A stretch of DNA of 64,000 nucleotides from Branchiostoma lanceolatum. Its lineage: Eukaryota; Chordata; Leptocardii; Amphioxiformes; Branchiostomatidae. The notes below the pieces were generated by a model. The model did no database searches and had not been told where the DNA came from. It saw nothing but the letters and a program-made list of their open reading frames with translations. The translations under genes and the position numbers were made by a program. Numbering within the stretch: position 1 is the first letter of the stretch; the number at the start of each line of letters is the position of its first letter. Positions 36,108 to 47,700 of the stretch are shown here, in pieces. The DNA is taken from assembly GCF_035083965.1 (NCBI RefSeq), contig NC_089722.1:17688642-17752641 (forward strand), read 5' to 3'.

Positions 36108-39100
36108 TTATAGGCGCGTTGTGACTGATTCAGCACTGTCATTATTGTCTGTGATGTCGTCATACCCTGGGGGAAGCGAGTCCGTGTCACTGAAGTCTTC
36201 CCTGCCGCCATTTTGTTCATCCGGGTCACACCGGCTCGCGGGGTATGATGGGGGCGGTGACGAGGGCAGCCGTGACGTAGACGTCATGGGCAGAGTCAAT
36301 GCGGAAACATCCAGTATTGCAGGTAGTGGTAACGGTGGTGATGGTGATGATGATGACTGTTCGTTTACGACAACCACGACCGGAAGTTGTGCGGTTCCCA
36401 CTGGAATTGACGTAGGGTCCACTGATGTCGGTGGAGGTACCGTACCCTCGGGTGATTCGCTGGGACCACTGGGTTAGGGAAATGAAACATTTTTAGATAT
36501 AGCTGTCGTATGTTATTGAAAGCTTCCGGAAACAGTTGTGTTATCTCTAAAAAGGCCTTAGGCTGGCTTATGAAAAAGTGTCAATCAAGCACTTTTATTT
36601 TGTAATGAAACCATTTCGTCACATTGGGCTACATACAGGTCACAAAAGAAACGTTTACAAATGCATCATATACAAGCTAGGATGAGCATGTAAATTCGGT
36701 TTCTTCTCTCTTTTTCATAGTCATTAAAGTACTACTTAAGAACAGGTATCTTTTTTCTGATCGAGGATTTGTCTAAACGCATAAGATATGTGAATTTAGT
36801 CGCAGCACCTAAAGTGAGGAAACTTGGTTTAAATTGTTTCTGCCTATAAAATGCATATCTCCCTTTGTTGTATAGTCTTTATTCTACTGCGAAATGATGT
36901 TCACCTTCTATTTTGCAAAGATTACAATGCTGGCATAATCGTTGCTCGGGGTAGTGTGGCATTGTCCGCCAGTTTCAATGTGTAAAATGTTTGTAAAACC
37001 TGATCCGTAGTTAGATTTGTGCTAAAGGTTCAATTTTTGGTTAACGGCCCCCTTTCCTTCCAACCCGCTGATTGCAAGCAAGCATTATGAGTGTTTCTCT
37101 CTACGGTACCAGATATCTTGCCGGACTAAAATAGGAAAAACACTTTATCAGAGGCTTGGTCGGATGTTGGAGTACAGATCTGTCCGCCCTTAGCTGAAAA
37201 GGGTAACTATATGGCCGGCAAACCCTTAATTACCCTGGGTTCCAGACTGTTTATCGGGCCTTTTAGCCGGTTCCCTTTAGGCGGTACCTTGCAGTCAGTT
37301 CCTCCGACGGCACAGAGACCCCAGCCCGCTGAACCCTAATTAGCGCACCGGGGGAGTTCTAGACGGGGGTTCACTCCCACGGGCTCAACTCCCCGGAGCG
37401 TTGATTAAGGCCGGGCGGGCGGACTGTTCTCTGGCCACCGTAGAAAATCGCTAGCGACCCGGTACTAGTCTGGCGCCCAGGGTAACTCTTAATATACACC
37501 TTATAGCGAATTTCTACTAATTTCCCAGCAACGCACGGAGTGTGGCAGAGACTAAGTGTTTTTGTACCCAGATCTCTAAGTTCGAAGTTTTTTAATTGTT
37601 CCTGCTTTGCGGCGACCCCGAAAAAGGAAAAAAACAGACAGAATTTTCTACGTTCTTCTTTCCTTACACCAGGGTTTAAGATTAGTCTCTCGCCGTCTTA
37701 CATCGTAATAGAACTATCGGGAAAATTGGGACTACGCCCCCTTTTTAAGTGGATCCCAACCTGGGATAAACACGTCGTAAAACTTGAAAAGGTTGAGCCA
37801 GTGCCTTAGAGCCCTGTCACACTTGTTCGTATATTCAAATAGTGCACGTGAGTTGCGCATTAACATTTTTTGGTTTAAGTAAATTTTGCGGGGAAGAAGT
37901 TGTTCTCTACTCTGACCCATCGTTGTGCAGCCTAGTTATCAAACCAAAGAAATTACTTGTTCGACTGTAAACTTAACCTGAACCAAAAACATGTTGATAC
38001 GCAACTCATGCGGGCTTGTATATACGCACAAGTGTGACAGGGGCTTTACACCAGGGTTGACGATCATAGTCTCTCGCCGTCTTACATATCGTACTACAAC
38101 TATCGGGAAAATTGGGACTACGCCCCCTTTTTAAGAGGATAAAAACAGCCCAACCTGGGATAAACACGTCGTAAAACCTGAAAGGGTTGAACCAGTGCCT
38201 TAGGGCCATACATGTACACTGCGTGCTTCAGTTGACCTTATCGTACCATTTACGTACAACACAGACAGTAAGGTCACACCGGGTCAGGGCCACTGTCCGT
38301 GCTAATCATTATCTACAGATTTGATGACGAAGAATGAAACGTTGAAACGTCTTGGAGGCCAACTTAAGAATCCGATCGTCACAACGTATATGTGTGCTAC
38401 AATTTGAAGCAGAATAATTTGTCCATGCTTGGTAATACCGTTATCTTTTAAATCACGAACGGAAAAATATCAAGTGATTCAGCCCACATTTCGCAGCACA
38501 CGCACGACGTGTTTGCTCGCACGTCGCTACACGTATGTGGTTACTAACGGATAGAATAGTTTTAACGTGAATGGCTGAGGTTGGTGCTAAATCGTACTTT
38601 TTTTAGTGTTGCAGTTCAAGAACGAAGTCAGTAGTCCTAATTATTGATATCAGATTTTGGGTTTTTAGTTTAGAAATACTGGATATACAGCTTTTATATT
38701 AGAAATGCTGGATATACAGCTCTGTGGAATTAGGTGTGCATTTTAAATCTCGGGCGTAGTTTAAGATTAAGAAAAACGTATTTCAACAACGTGTCAATGG
38801 CAACATACTAAGTAAGCATGACTGAACAGTTTGAACTTTGGCCAGACACTTGTACTGTCAGTTGGTCGATTCAATTCATTTACTAACTGAACACTTTGAG
38901 ATGTCGAGACGAAAGACAGTGAGAAAAAAATATATTATTCAATATATAACAGAAGACGAGAACAGCATATATTATCGGTGAACGTAAACAATGTGTTTCT
39001 GCTTCTGGTGTTTCTATTGAACCAGCTGATGCAGCATCAAATGCTTACAGCACTATGAATAATCAAATTAAACAGGGTGTTGCCTAACTCGTGGGTATGT

Positions 39101-40979
39101 AATACTACCATACAATAACAACAGGAGGAGACGCTCACAATATATTTCTTGTACTGCATACCGCCTCATGATGTAACACACCAGGTTTGTACTGAACAGT
39201 ACAAGCTGCATATCCGGACAGACTTATGTGATCCACTCTCGACGGGGATAAAGGAAAGGAAAGGAATCTCGAACCAGTTTAGCTCAAGTGAACTCAATGA
39301 ACAGATGAGCTACTCTTCCACTGGTCGTGACAGAGGAGACAGACGCTATGTACAGTATTTACAGGTTCAGTGTACCGGGGAAATTCCCCTAGCTCTTTTC
39401 GACAAGCACAATGAACAGTGGACCACGGCTTAACGTCCCGTCCTAAGGACTGCGATCTTTAACGGTAGCGTGCATGTCGGGTGAGCGACACAGCCGGGAT
39501 CGAACCCGGGGCTTCTAGTTCCAGAGGCAAGATCGCTAACCACTGGACTACGCACGCTACACATTGACTTTTGGATTGGGATGACTTTTCCGAGGGGCAC
39601 AACGTCAACGGGGCATGCCAGGGGATTCGAAGCCGGGACCTCTGGGTTCTAGGCCAAATACCCTGCCATAACGCCACCACTATAGGCTTCATCCAAACCA
39701 AGCCTAATTTTACTGACGGCACTGGCACAATTGATTATGCAAGATAACGATACTTGTAACTAGTGTTTTACTGACATTGTGAGCAAACCAATGGCATTTT
39801 GATGATAAACTTAGCTTTGTGGTCAAAAGTACTAAGGATGCATATTTAGGAAAGTGACACAATATAATATTGACCCGAATTATAATTTAAAAAAATACTA
39901 AAGCCTGTTCAAAATCTAGGACTGATCGGCCAATATATATTCTACTTATGACTTTTTTGCAAATGTGGAAACTCGTGCCGTATGGATTCTATATCGACAC
40001 AATAGCAAGTCTACACCAAATGTCAATCATAACGCTAATCCCGAATGACAGCGATTGTGTGCGACTATAGCAACGTGTCATGGAATGTAGGTCACATGTT
40101 TGTGCACACAATACTTTCGACAGATTGTTATCAGCAGTTGTCTGTTCCATGCCACTAGGGACTTTCACTAGCTTAGAAATAATCTGTCAAATATTCTAGC
40201 CTCCACCAGGCTTTCGAATTCCTAAGTAAGGGGATATGGATTTATAGAAATCAGCAAAATAGGATAGATAAATAGTATCCCATAAAGTAACAAATGGTAG
40301 GTCCAACATATTAAACAGTAACAAGGATATCTTTGAATTTCTGAAACGTATAAAACGCCGAGGTGATTCTACAATCGAAGTATATCCTTTAGTGGTGTAT
40401 TGTATATATCTACTATACATTGTATTTGAACAATCATATATGTAATGTATGTCATGCACGTTGGTAGTTTGTTGGTCCAAGGACGAAAGGGACGGACTTT
40501 GAACCCCGTCCAATGTCTATCAAAGTTAGCATCACCTCACTATCAGCTAAGGTAATGTCTCTTACCTTAATCAACAACAACAACAACAAGACAATAATAA
40601 ACATATACTTAGTAACAACACCTCACCTGGATAGCGAGAATACAGTCCAGTACGCAGGAGGGGCGTCCAATGGCCGCTGAGGTTCTCTCGTGTCCAGTAC
40701 ACCGTTGTTCTCCAGGCGGGGCCTTCTCGTTCTCCTAGGCTTCTGAACTCCGCAGTTTGAGTGGACCACCATCATGCCCACCCCTATAGCCAGCAGCGCC
40801 ATTCCCTCGTACGGGAATCTCATCTGCTGTCCCTTGGAGACGGTAACGCTGACGGTTATCACGCAGACTATGCAGCCGAAAACGATCAGTCCCAGGGCGG
40901 TCACCAGCACCCACCGCCGCCGCCTTCTCTGTGAGTCCCCTCCTCCCTCTTGTCCACCACTCCCGCAGCAGCCTGGCAT
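36108..40979 (-). CDS. 237-aa two-membrane-segment protein with three PPxY motifs
   Basis: Exon 1 is 40979-40627 and exon 2 is 36468-36108; the donor CCAG|GTGAGG and acceptor CTAACCCAG|T join in phase 2, giving FSLS-S-GPSESPEG. The N-terminus is Cys/Gly-rich (MPGCCGSGG) followed by five arginines, then two hydrophobic segments (about 23-47 and 56-75) with a short loop. The tail has PPAY (end of exon 1), PPSY and PPGY (exon 2), a run of five valines, and acidic DDI near the C-terminus. PPxY is the ligand for WW domains, and membrane proteins with several PPxY motifs commonly act as adaptors for NEDD4-family ubiquitin ligases; that role is inferred. It has the same direction and architecture as the two upstream genes, but the loop cysteines and VHYTR are missing, so homology is uncertain. 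The 4.1 kb intron is full of transposon remnants. Confidence 0.8.
37228..37486. mobile_element. Miniature transposon with TTACCCTGGG ends
   Basis: AATTACCCTGGGTTCCAGAC at the left and GTCTGGCGCCCAGGGTAA at the right are inverted copies. The interior is GC-rich and non-coding. It lies in the intron of the 237-aa gene. Confidence 0.65.
37667..38204. repeat. Direct repeat of about 145 bp, copies 380 bp apart
   Basis: 37667-37806 and 38048-38204 share most bases in order (ACACCAGGGTT, TCTCTCGCCGTCTTACAT, GGGACTACGCCCCCTTTTTA, GGATAAACACGTCGTAAAAC, CCAGTGCCTTAG). A miniature transposon separates them. Confidence 0.8.
37808..38046. mobile_element. PIF/Harbinger-like miniature transposon
   Basis: The imperfect inverted ends, about 70 bp long, begin AGCCCTGTCACACTTGT and end ACAAGTGTGACAGGGGCT. 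Both are flanked by TTA, the usual 3 bp target of PIF/Harbinger elements. The class assignment rests on the end sequence and TSD only. Confidence 0.65.
39130..39560 (-). mobile_element. tRNA-headed SINE with conserved central domain
   Basis: The minus strand starts with a tRNA-like head (GTAGTCCAGTGGTTAGCG, then a perfect B-box GGGTTCGATCC). A central domain TCCTTAGGACGGGACGTTAA ... CCGTGGTCCACTG follows, then a tail shared with 43200-43290 (TACAAGCTG, TCCGGACAGA). Confidence 0.7.
39590..39710 (-). mobile_element. tRNA-derived SINE head
   Basis: The minus strand reads GGTGGCGTTATGGCAGGG, then GGTCCCGGCTTCGAATCCCC (B-box) and TTGTGCCCCTCGG. A diverged relative is at 44215-44320 on the same strand. 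Confidence 0.6.
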
Positions 40980-41433
40980 AGCGGCAGCCGCATCGAAGAC
41001 CGCTCCAAGATCTAAACTGTACTCCTTTCAAGGCTCCCTGACATGACCCAGTGGTCCAAAATGGCGAGGGTTGAACCCTCAATATGTTGATCGTCTACGG
41101 AAGTTTGTGCTCCGCAATAATGTCAACTGATCTGGGTTCTTTTACTCCTTTAAACGCCTGTTTTGTAAGTTGCCCGTACCTTGTAGCACAATGTATGGTA
41201 GAAGATTACATCTTAAAACGTTCTGAGTTCGGGATACGTTGACCCGTTTTAAAAACGACGGCCTACGTACGCTTGTCTCTTTGTCGACTGTTTCGTTCTG
41301 CAAACAAGCGGTCACGTGATGTTATTCTGTACCTGGTCTCACCTGTCTCACCTGTTTGATCAACCGCGACCGGTGACCTTTGACAAAAGTAAACAAACCG
41401 AAGGTGAGGCATACCTGCGCATATGTGTGGCTT

Positions 41434-41690
41434 CGCGGTGTCGTGGTGGTAGATTGTTTGGCTCAGAGACAAGAACCCAGGGGTCCTGAGCTCGAATCCG
41501 TGGCCACCTGACTTGTCCCGTTCGGAAATTACCCTGTGCCCTTAGGAAAGGCAGTTGACGTGAATTACCTCACTTCACTCAGGTGAAAATGAGTACCTAG
41601 CTTCGGTCAGAAACGTCCCTCGGTTAGGACGTTAAATGGAGGCCCGATGTTTGAGCATCGAGAGCCACACATCCAACTCGTAAAAGATTA
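41434..41690 (+). mobile_element. tRNA-headed SINE with GGACGTTAAATGGAGG domain
   Basis: The tRNA-like head at 41434-41510 contains a B-box (GAGCTCGAATCC). The body carries CCTTAGGAAAGGCAG and CTCGGTTAGGACGTTAAATG followed by GAGGCCCGATG, the same core as in the 34690-34890 element. Confidence 0.65.
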
Positions 41691-41777
41691 ACACGGAAGT
41701 AAGAGCCCTGTAGACATACAATGTAGACTATCCAGTCTCGGTGTAACGTTACGTGTACACGTACGTTTACAGGGGGG

Positions 41778-42052
41778 ATTAAGAGACCCGGGCGTCTTGA
41801 AAAGACGCCGAGGGTTGGCGCCCATCTCCATTTCTATGGCTCTTGGGCCACACACATTTGTGCAAGTGACTACAGCAGGGGGCTGGTCCGCTGGTAGTGA
41901 TGTGTGTATTTAACATACTCTTTCCCAAATGCTGAGTGCTAAGCAGAGAAAGCAGTATGTACCATTTTAAAGTCTTTGGTATGACCCGGCCGGGGTTCAA
42001 ACTCACGACCTACCGTGTGCAAGGCGATCACTCTACCAACTAGGCCATTGCA
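41778..42052 (-). mobile_element. SINE with tRNA-Val-like head
   Basis: On the minus strand it runs GCAATGGCCTAGTTGGTAGA, GTGATCGCCTTGCACACGGT, GTGAGTTTGAACCCCGGCCG, then the same body and tail as 48459-48744, ending GACGCCCGGGTC. Confidence 0.8.
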
Positions 42053-44703
42053 TCGAGTGCAACAGGGGGGATGAAACTGCTTTAATACTAGTATATTCCA
42101 GTAATACAAAGTGGAGTAGAAAGTGGAGGGAAAAAGTGTCATTCATTATCAAACCTTCAGACAACAAAAAAGTACCCTTAAATGCTAACCTGTCTATATG
42201 CCAGCTGTGAACAAACGCATTCCGACAATTCTATATATATATATAGAGAGAGAGATATTTATTGACACAACAAAAGTACAGCGACTTTCGTAAGGTCTTC
42301 TACAACTATACATGCAAAATACAAACAATGGTATACAAAACGATTAACCTATGTACAAGTATATGAATACTTCAACATGTCGACTTTAACGTATCACTTA
42401 CACTACTAGTTTTAAGATCTAAGCATTCTTTTACATATTTACCTATTTGTACACAGTAAGGGCTGTCTCCTTCTAGAATGGACTTGAATTCATCTATAGA
42501 ATGGAATGTATCAAATTCTGTTGAGCAAGCGGAAAGAAGGTTGAACAGCTTTGAGCGTTTATCATGATACCGTGGACAATCTACGATAAAGTGTTGTTCT
42601 ATATACGGCTAGTCTGCAAATACACGCACCCCCCCTCCCAACCAGATCTCTTGGATTGGTCCTCAACCAGGCCTCAACAAGCCAGTTGAAGATCATTCCC
42701 CTATGTCATGTGGGTGCCAAGATGTAGAAAGGTGACTTTCTAAAAACCAATTCGACAAACACAGCGTCTATCCTATCATAGCAAACCCTATATATCGGCC
42801 AGATTTGCAATGGTTCAAACCCTTGTTTTTACGCTCTCTCAATGTGGGGTCTAGGCGCAGGTGTTCAAACACTCGCGTCACCCCTGCTGACATGAGTATC
42901 ACATCCCCCCTCTCGAGCACCCCTCTCGGTATTTCTAAGAACGTTGCATTGATCTTTGACCCTTGACACTGTCGACATTGAACCTGGCGGTTTCCATGGT
43001 ATCGCGGACTCCGATTGTTAGGCAATAGTACACCAATACAGGTAATATTTGATTTTATCAAAGTAGTAGTCTCGTCTTGATCCTAGCACGGTCGCTACAA
43101 ACAATTTTCCCAAAGGAATGCGTATGTTAATTTGTGACAATTACGCACGAAGTGTTGTTGTTCTTCTGCCCCTCCCCTTCCTTGTTTGCTTGTACACGAG
43201 TGCATACCTGGTAAACCGCCTAATGGCGTAACGCACCAGGTTTATAGTACAAGCTGTATATAATCCGGACAGATTTGTTTGATCTACTCACTCAAAGTCA
43301 AGCTTTCATGTAATACTAGTATTCCTTGCCACTCCCATGTCAGAGGTGACTCAGAGCGACCAGACAGGTTCTACTTCATTTCATGCAGGAGTAATACCCT
43401 GGCGGATCATCGCTAAGAAATCTCTAACATTGTTGTCTGATTTGTGCCTCACAGGTGGGAACACATTTACTGTACAAATTCTAGATCTCTGAGAAATGTT
43501 TGCATTGCGACATAGAATTTTTTTTTATATCAGAAGGCATGTTCTGCCATGGCTGCTAACTCTGTTTCAAAAGACCAGAACAGTCTTCCACGCTTTCTGA
43601 CAGGCTTTCTCGCACTGAATGCTTCTTCTGGTTTTCAGTTGCCACACGCTATGCTCAAAAGTTACGAAAAAGGTATCTATTTGGGCGGAAAAATACATAT
43701 CCGTGTCGAGGTGGGGTAGAAATGGGGTGGGGTAAAGGGTTTGGTAGGTAATGGACGTCACCAGATTATCAATTACAGTCCCTGTCAGTACATTTCTTAT
43801 ATCAATTTGGTTGAACATTGCTGCACAAAATTAGTGTATTTCACAAGAGCGCACGTCAGGATACCATGTTGTCATTGGAAGAGCCATGACATTGTGCAAT
43901 GAGACCGTACTTCCCTCAAATACGTTGGAGTGGAGTTAGGAGAACTTTAATGTATGTGATAGCACAGGTAACGTCACATTATCATATATAAATACACGAA
44001 AATAGAAATTTCAAACCATAAAAGATCTTCATTCATAAGCTAGCTGTGGTTTTTATCGGGCTCAAATGTGGCCTCCCATGTCAGATGTGACGTGAAAGTT
44101 CGTGGTTCAATAATACGTATTATAATTTAACAAAGAGGTTAGACTCCATTTGACACAGAAGTCACTGCGTATGACCTCACGCTGGGCTAGACTTGGTCAT
44201 TATCACTCATGCGTTTAATCCAAGGGCACAACAGCGGGTTCTGTCAGGGGTTCGGTACCTCCAGGTTCTAAGTCAACCTCCCTAGACACAAGGCCACCGT
44301 AGCATAAAGCATATCCAAACGATTCCGTACTGGCCGTAGCCCCGCCAGGATCAGTTGAGTACAACGCCGATAGCAATTTGTATAATATAACAATTTCCAG
44401 ACGTGTTTTGTTTATAAATGTCTCGGGGACTTCACCTTTGACATATTACCCACAATGAATTTCGCTGCACATGCGTACTTAGAATCGTTAACCTTCCATT
44501 CTTATCATGCATTCGCAAGGTCAAAGGTAAAGGCCCCTGACTTGTAAACTGTTCTTGTATCTATCATGCTTTGCATACCAGTTTGAAAAGCAATGTCAAG
44601 ACGTGTTTTGTTTATATCTCAGGCTAGGCGCCTTCTTTTTTTTGACCTGCGCATACGTACTTACATGGAATCAGGAACAGTCCCATTTTGTTCATACTCC
44701 AGG
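42053..44703. other. Region upstream of the sulfotransferase, repeats only
   Basis: 43200-43290 repeats the tail of the 39130-39560 SINE. 44215-44320 is a diverged tRNA-derived SINE (minus). 44425-44560 is a copy of the CACCTTTGACATATTACCC element and lies about 150 bp before the sulfotransferase start. No exon is recognised and no TATA box stands out. Confidence 0.45.
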
Positions 44704-47700
44704 ATGGCTTCGCAAACAAATACAGAGGCGCCCAGCAGCGCTAGTCCTTGTGCCCTGAGGAGGTACGAGTACAAGGGAGTCACTTTCGAGGCTGCCACGA
44801 ACCCGATCGAGAGCCTGGAAGCTATGGAGACTTTCGCCATGAGAGATGGGGACATCGTCATTGTGGCATACCCCAAAGCTGGTAAGAGTCTGATGATTAT
44901 TATAATGTTATTGCCTTCACCGTAGGCAGAAGGGTATATTTTTGGTCGGGATTTGTGGAGTGATGGTGTTGGCGATATAGCTCTTGATGCCATGGACGGA
45001 TGTTGGTGATTTTTGGTAGGTAAGTGTCTGTTGGGGAGACGAAGGTCACGTTCGAAGAAGGGTCTTCTGGGGGGTACCTTTGGTGCTGCAGTGGACCTTT
45101 TGCGTGTGTCGGTTTATTTGTTGGTGGCATAACTCGTGAGAAATCAAATGGATCGTGATGAAATTTAGTCTGTTGTTGGGGGTTGGGGAAACGAAGGTCA
45201 AGTTCGAAGATGTGGGAGTTCCTACGGTACTACAGGGGGCATTTTGTTATCTAAATCTTGTTTCTAGATATCATGCAAAGTCTCAAGAACAGCGCTAGCA
45301 GACACAATAAACAAATAAACAAAGAATTTTATTCTTCTGGAGTTGCATCAATAAACTGTACAATGCTGAACTGTACGCGAATTTCTTCCTTATCAAGGAA
45401 CCAATCTCCTGTTTGAAATCCTGCATGGGATCATCCACGGAAAGCCTCGTGCACCAGATTACCTTGGGTTCTTCGCAAGACTGGAGTTCGCCATTCCACT
45501 GCCGAATGGACGGGACACGACTCACGTCAGGCTGGCGTCAGCTCCCTCGTCCTCGCCGAGGGTCATGTCCACCCACCTGCAGAGGCGAATGGCGCCGCCG
45601 GGTCTGGCACAGCCTGACAAAGACGTAGGAAACATTCAATAGATACGCCAAAAATAGTTACTTAAGCAACTGGAAGAAATTTAGAAATTTAGAAATTTAG
45701 AAATTCAGAAATCTAGAAATTTAGAAATTCAGAAATTCAGAAATTCAGAAATTCAGAAATTCAGAAATTCAGAAATTCAGAAATTCAGAAATTCAGAAAT
45801 TTAGAAATTTAGAAATCTAGAAATTTAGAAATCTTATCTAGTTGCTTGACTAACTATTTTTGGCGTATCTTACTACCTGGATGTCTAACCTTCATCAACG
45901 TATTCAATAGGTGCGCTAAATGACAGTCACTCAAGCAATTGGATAAAACAGTGAAATATTTCAGACAGAATCCGCCCCGCAGTCACTGACGAAAGACAGC
46001 GGATGCTGTCTGAAACGCCTGACTGTTTCAAAAGCTTGTCCAGTTGCTTGTCCAGTTGCTTGAATCATATATATGTCATTTAGCATAACATCCCTGCCAA
46101 TCATGCAAATCATGCTCAATCTGTTTCGCAGCTTAAGGTGATCGTTGTAATGAGGAACCCAAAAGACGTGGCGGTGTCTTACTACAACTTCGACAAACTA
46201 AACCCGATCGCGCAGTCTCTGAACTCCTGGGATGACTACTACAGGGACTTTCGCGACGGCAAAGGTGAATTCTTAAGTTTGTTTCAAGGCTGAAGTAATT
46301 ATTAGTGATACACGATAGTGATCACCGCTTTCTGATCCTTTTATACAATTTTATATTCCATACATTTTAAAGCTTTTAGATATTTTTAGTCAGTAATACT
46401 AGTGATGAATGATTTTAACTGTCCCAGTAATGTATTAGACGTCCAGTATTATGTGTGATTTGTGAGTGTCAGAGCAATTCATGACCACCAATACCAAAGA
46501 CCCTGCGAATCTGTACAACTACACGAACCGAATAAAACTATTATTATTATTATAGAAAATAACATATGCCTGTTTTGCTCACGTTTTGTCGATTACATTA
46601 GGTAATTCATGTAATGACAGACCAAAAACAATACCGCCATCTTTCATGGAGGTAAAAAGTAGAATATCTGTGATTAAAATCAAATTTGAAAAAAAGCTGT
46701 CAAAAACAATGTTAATCTGGGATGATCCCTACTCAACATGTAACGGATCATTGCTGTTTCAAATTACGCTACAAACGTTAAAAATAGTTACTCGAGCAAC
46801 TGGATAAAATTTCGAAACAGTCAGACGTTTTAGACAGCAACCGCTATCTTTCGTCAGTGACTGGAAAGTTCGAAATTCTATCCAGTTGCTTGAGTAACTA
46901 TTTTTGGCGTATCCTACTACCTGGATGTCTAACCTTCATCAACGCACTACAAACGTTGTTAATTTGTGATGGCTCTTTTTGAACCCCAGTCGTCTTTGGC
47001 CCGTACTACGACCACGTGCTCGGCTGGTGGCAGATGAAAGACGATCCACACTTCCTGTTCCTGAAATACGAGGACATGAACAGGGTAGGTGAGGATGTCA
47101 GGTATGGGTTTAGCTAAAGAGGAAAATATTACATCAGAGAGATAAAAACTACAACACACCCTCAAAATAAGTAATATCGCGCTTCACTGAGTGGAGTACA
47201 CAGCTGATATGCACACCGACAGGCATCTATCAAATAGAGAGTTTATTCATCGAGACTACAGTCCATGTTAGGAAGGACCCGCTATATACAACACATAATA
47301 ATGTATACTGTTTTGTGTGTTTTTATCTATTTATTAAAACTCACCACATTCGTGGAAGGATTGCAATAACAGGTGACTATTGACATTTCGAAATGTCGAC
47401 CAAAAACTAGACTGTAAAGTTGGAACAACTCACATCGCGAAGGACTCTTACTCTTTTCGATAGTACATAGCGTTGGGGGTTATACAGCGAACGTAACGCA
47501 ATGTATTGCTTTCCTCAAGCACGGGAGCTTCAAATTTACATTCCACCCAAGAGGACGTCCCTAACCGAAACTAGGTACTCATTTACCCAAGTCGAAAGAG
47601 GAATGAATGGAAAAGAAAAAGTTTATCCTTGTTTGGAAAAGTTACTATTATAAGTTCCTTAATTGTTTCGCAATTCACTAACCTTTTCCAGGTGCTCCCC

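Noticed and set aside
35992..36477. 161-codon plus-strand frame
   Set aside because: It is antisense to the second exon of the 237-aa membrane gene, which has matching splice phases and PPxY motifs on the minus strand.
39478..39560. Functional tRNA gene on the minus strand
   Set aside because: The B-box is perfect, but the sequence runs directly into a SINE body and lacks a convincing acceptor stem.
45413..45628. Plus-strand 71-codon frame and minus-strand frame 45295-45525 over sulfotransferase exon 2
   Set aside because: The real exon uses another plus-strand frame, which reads STHLQRRM and joins both neighbouring exons in phase.
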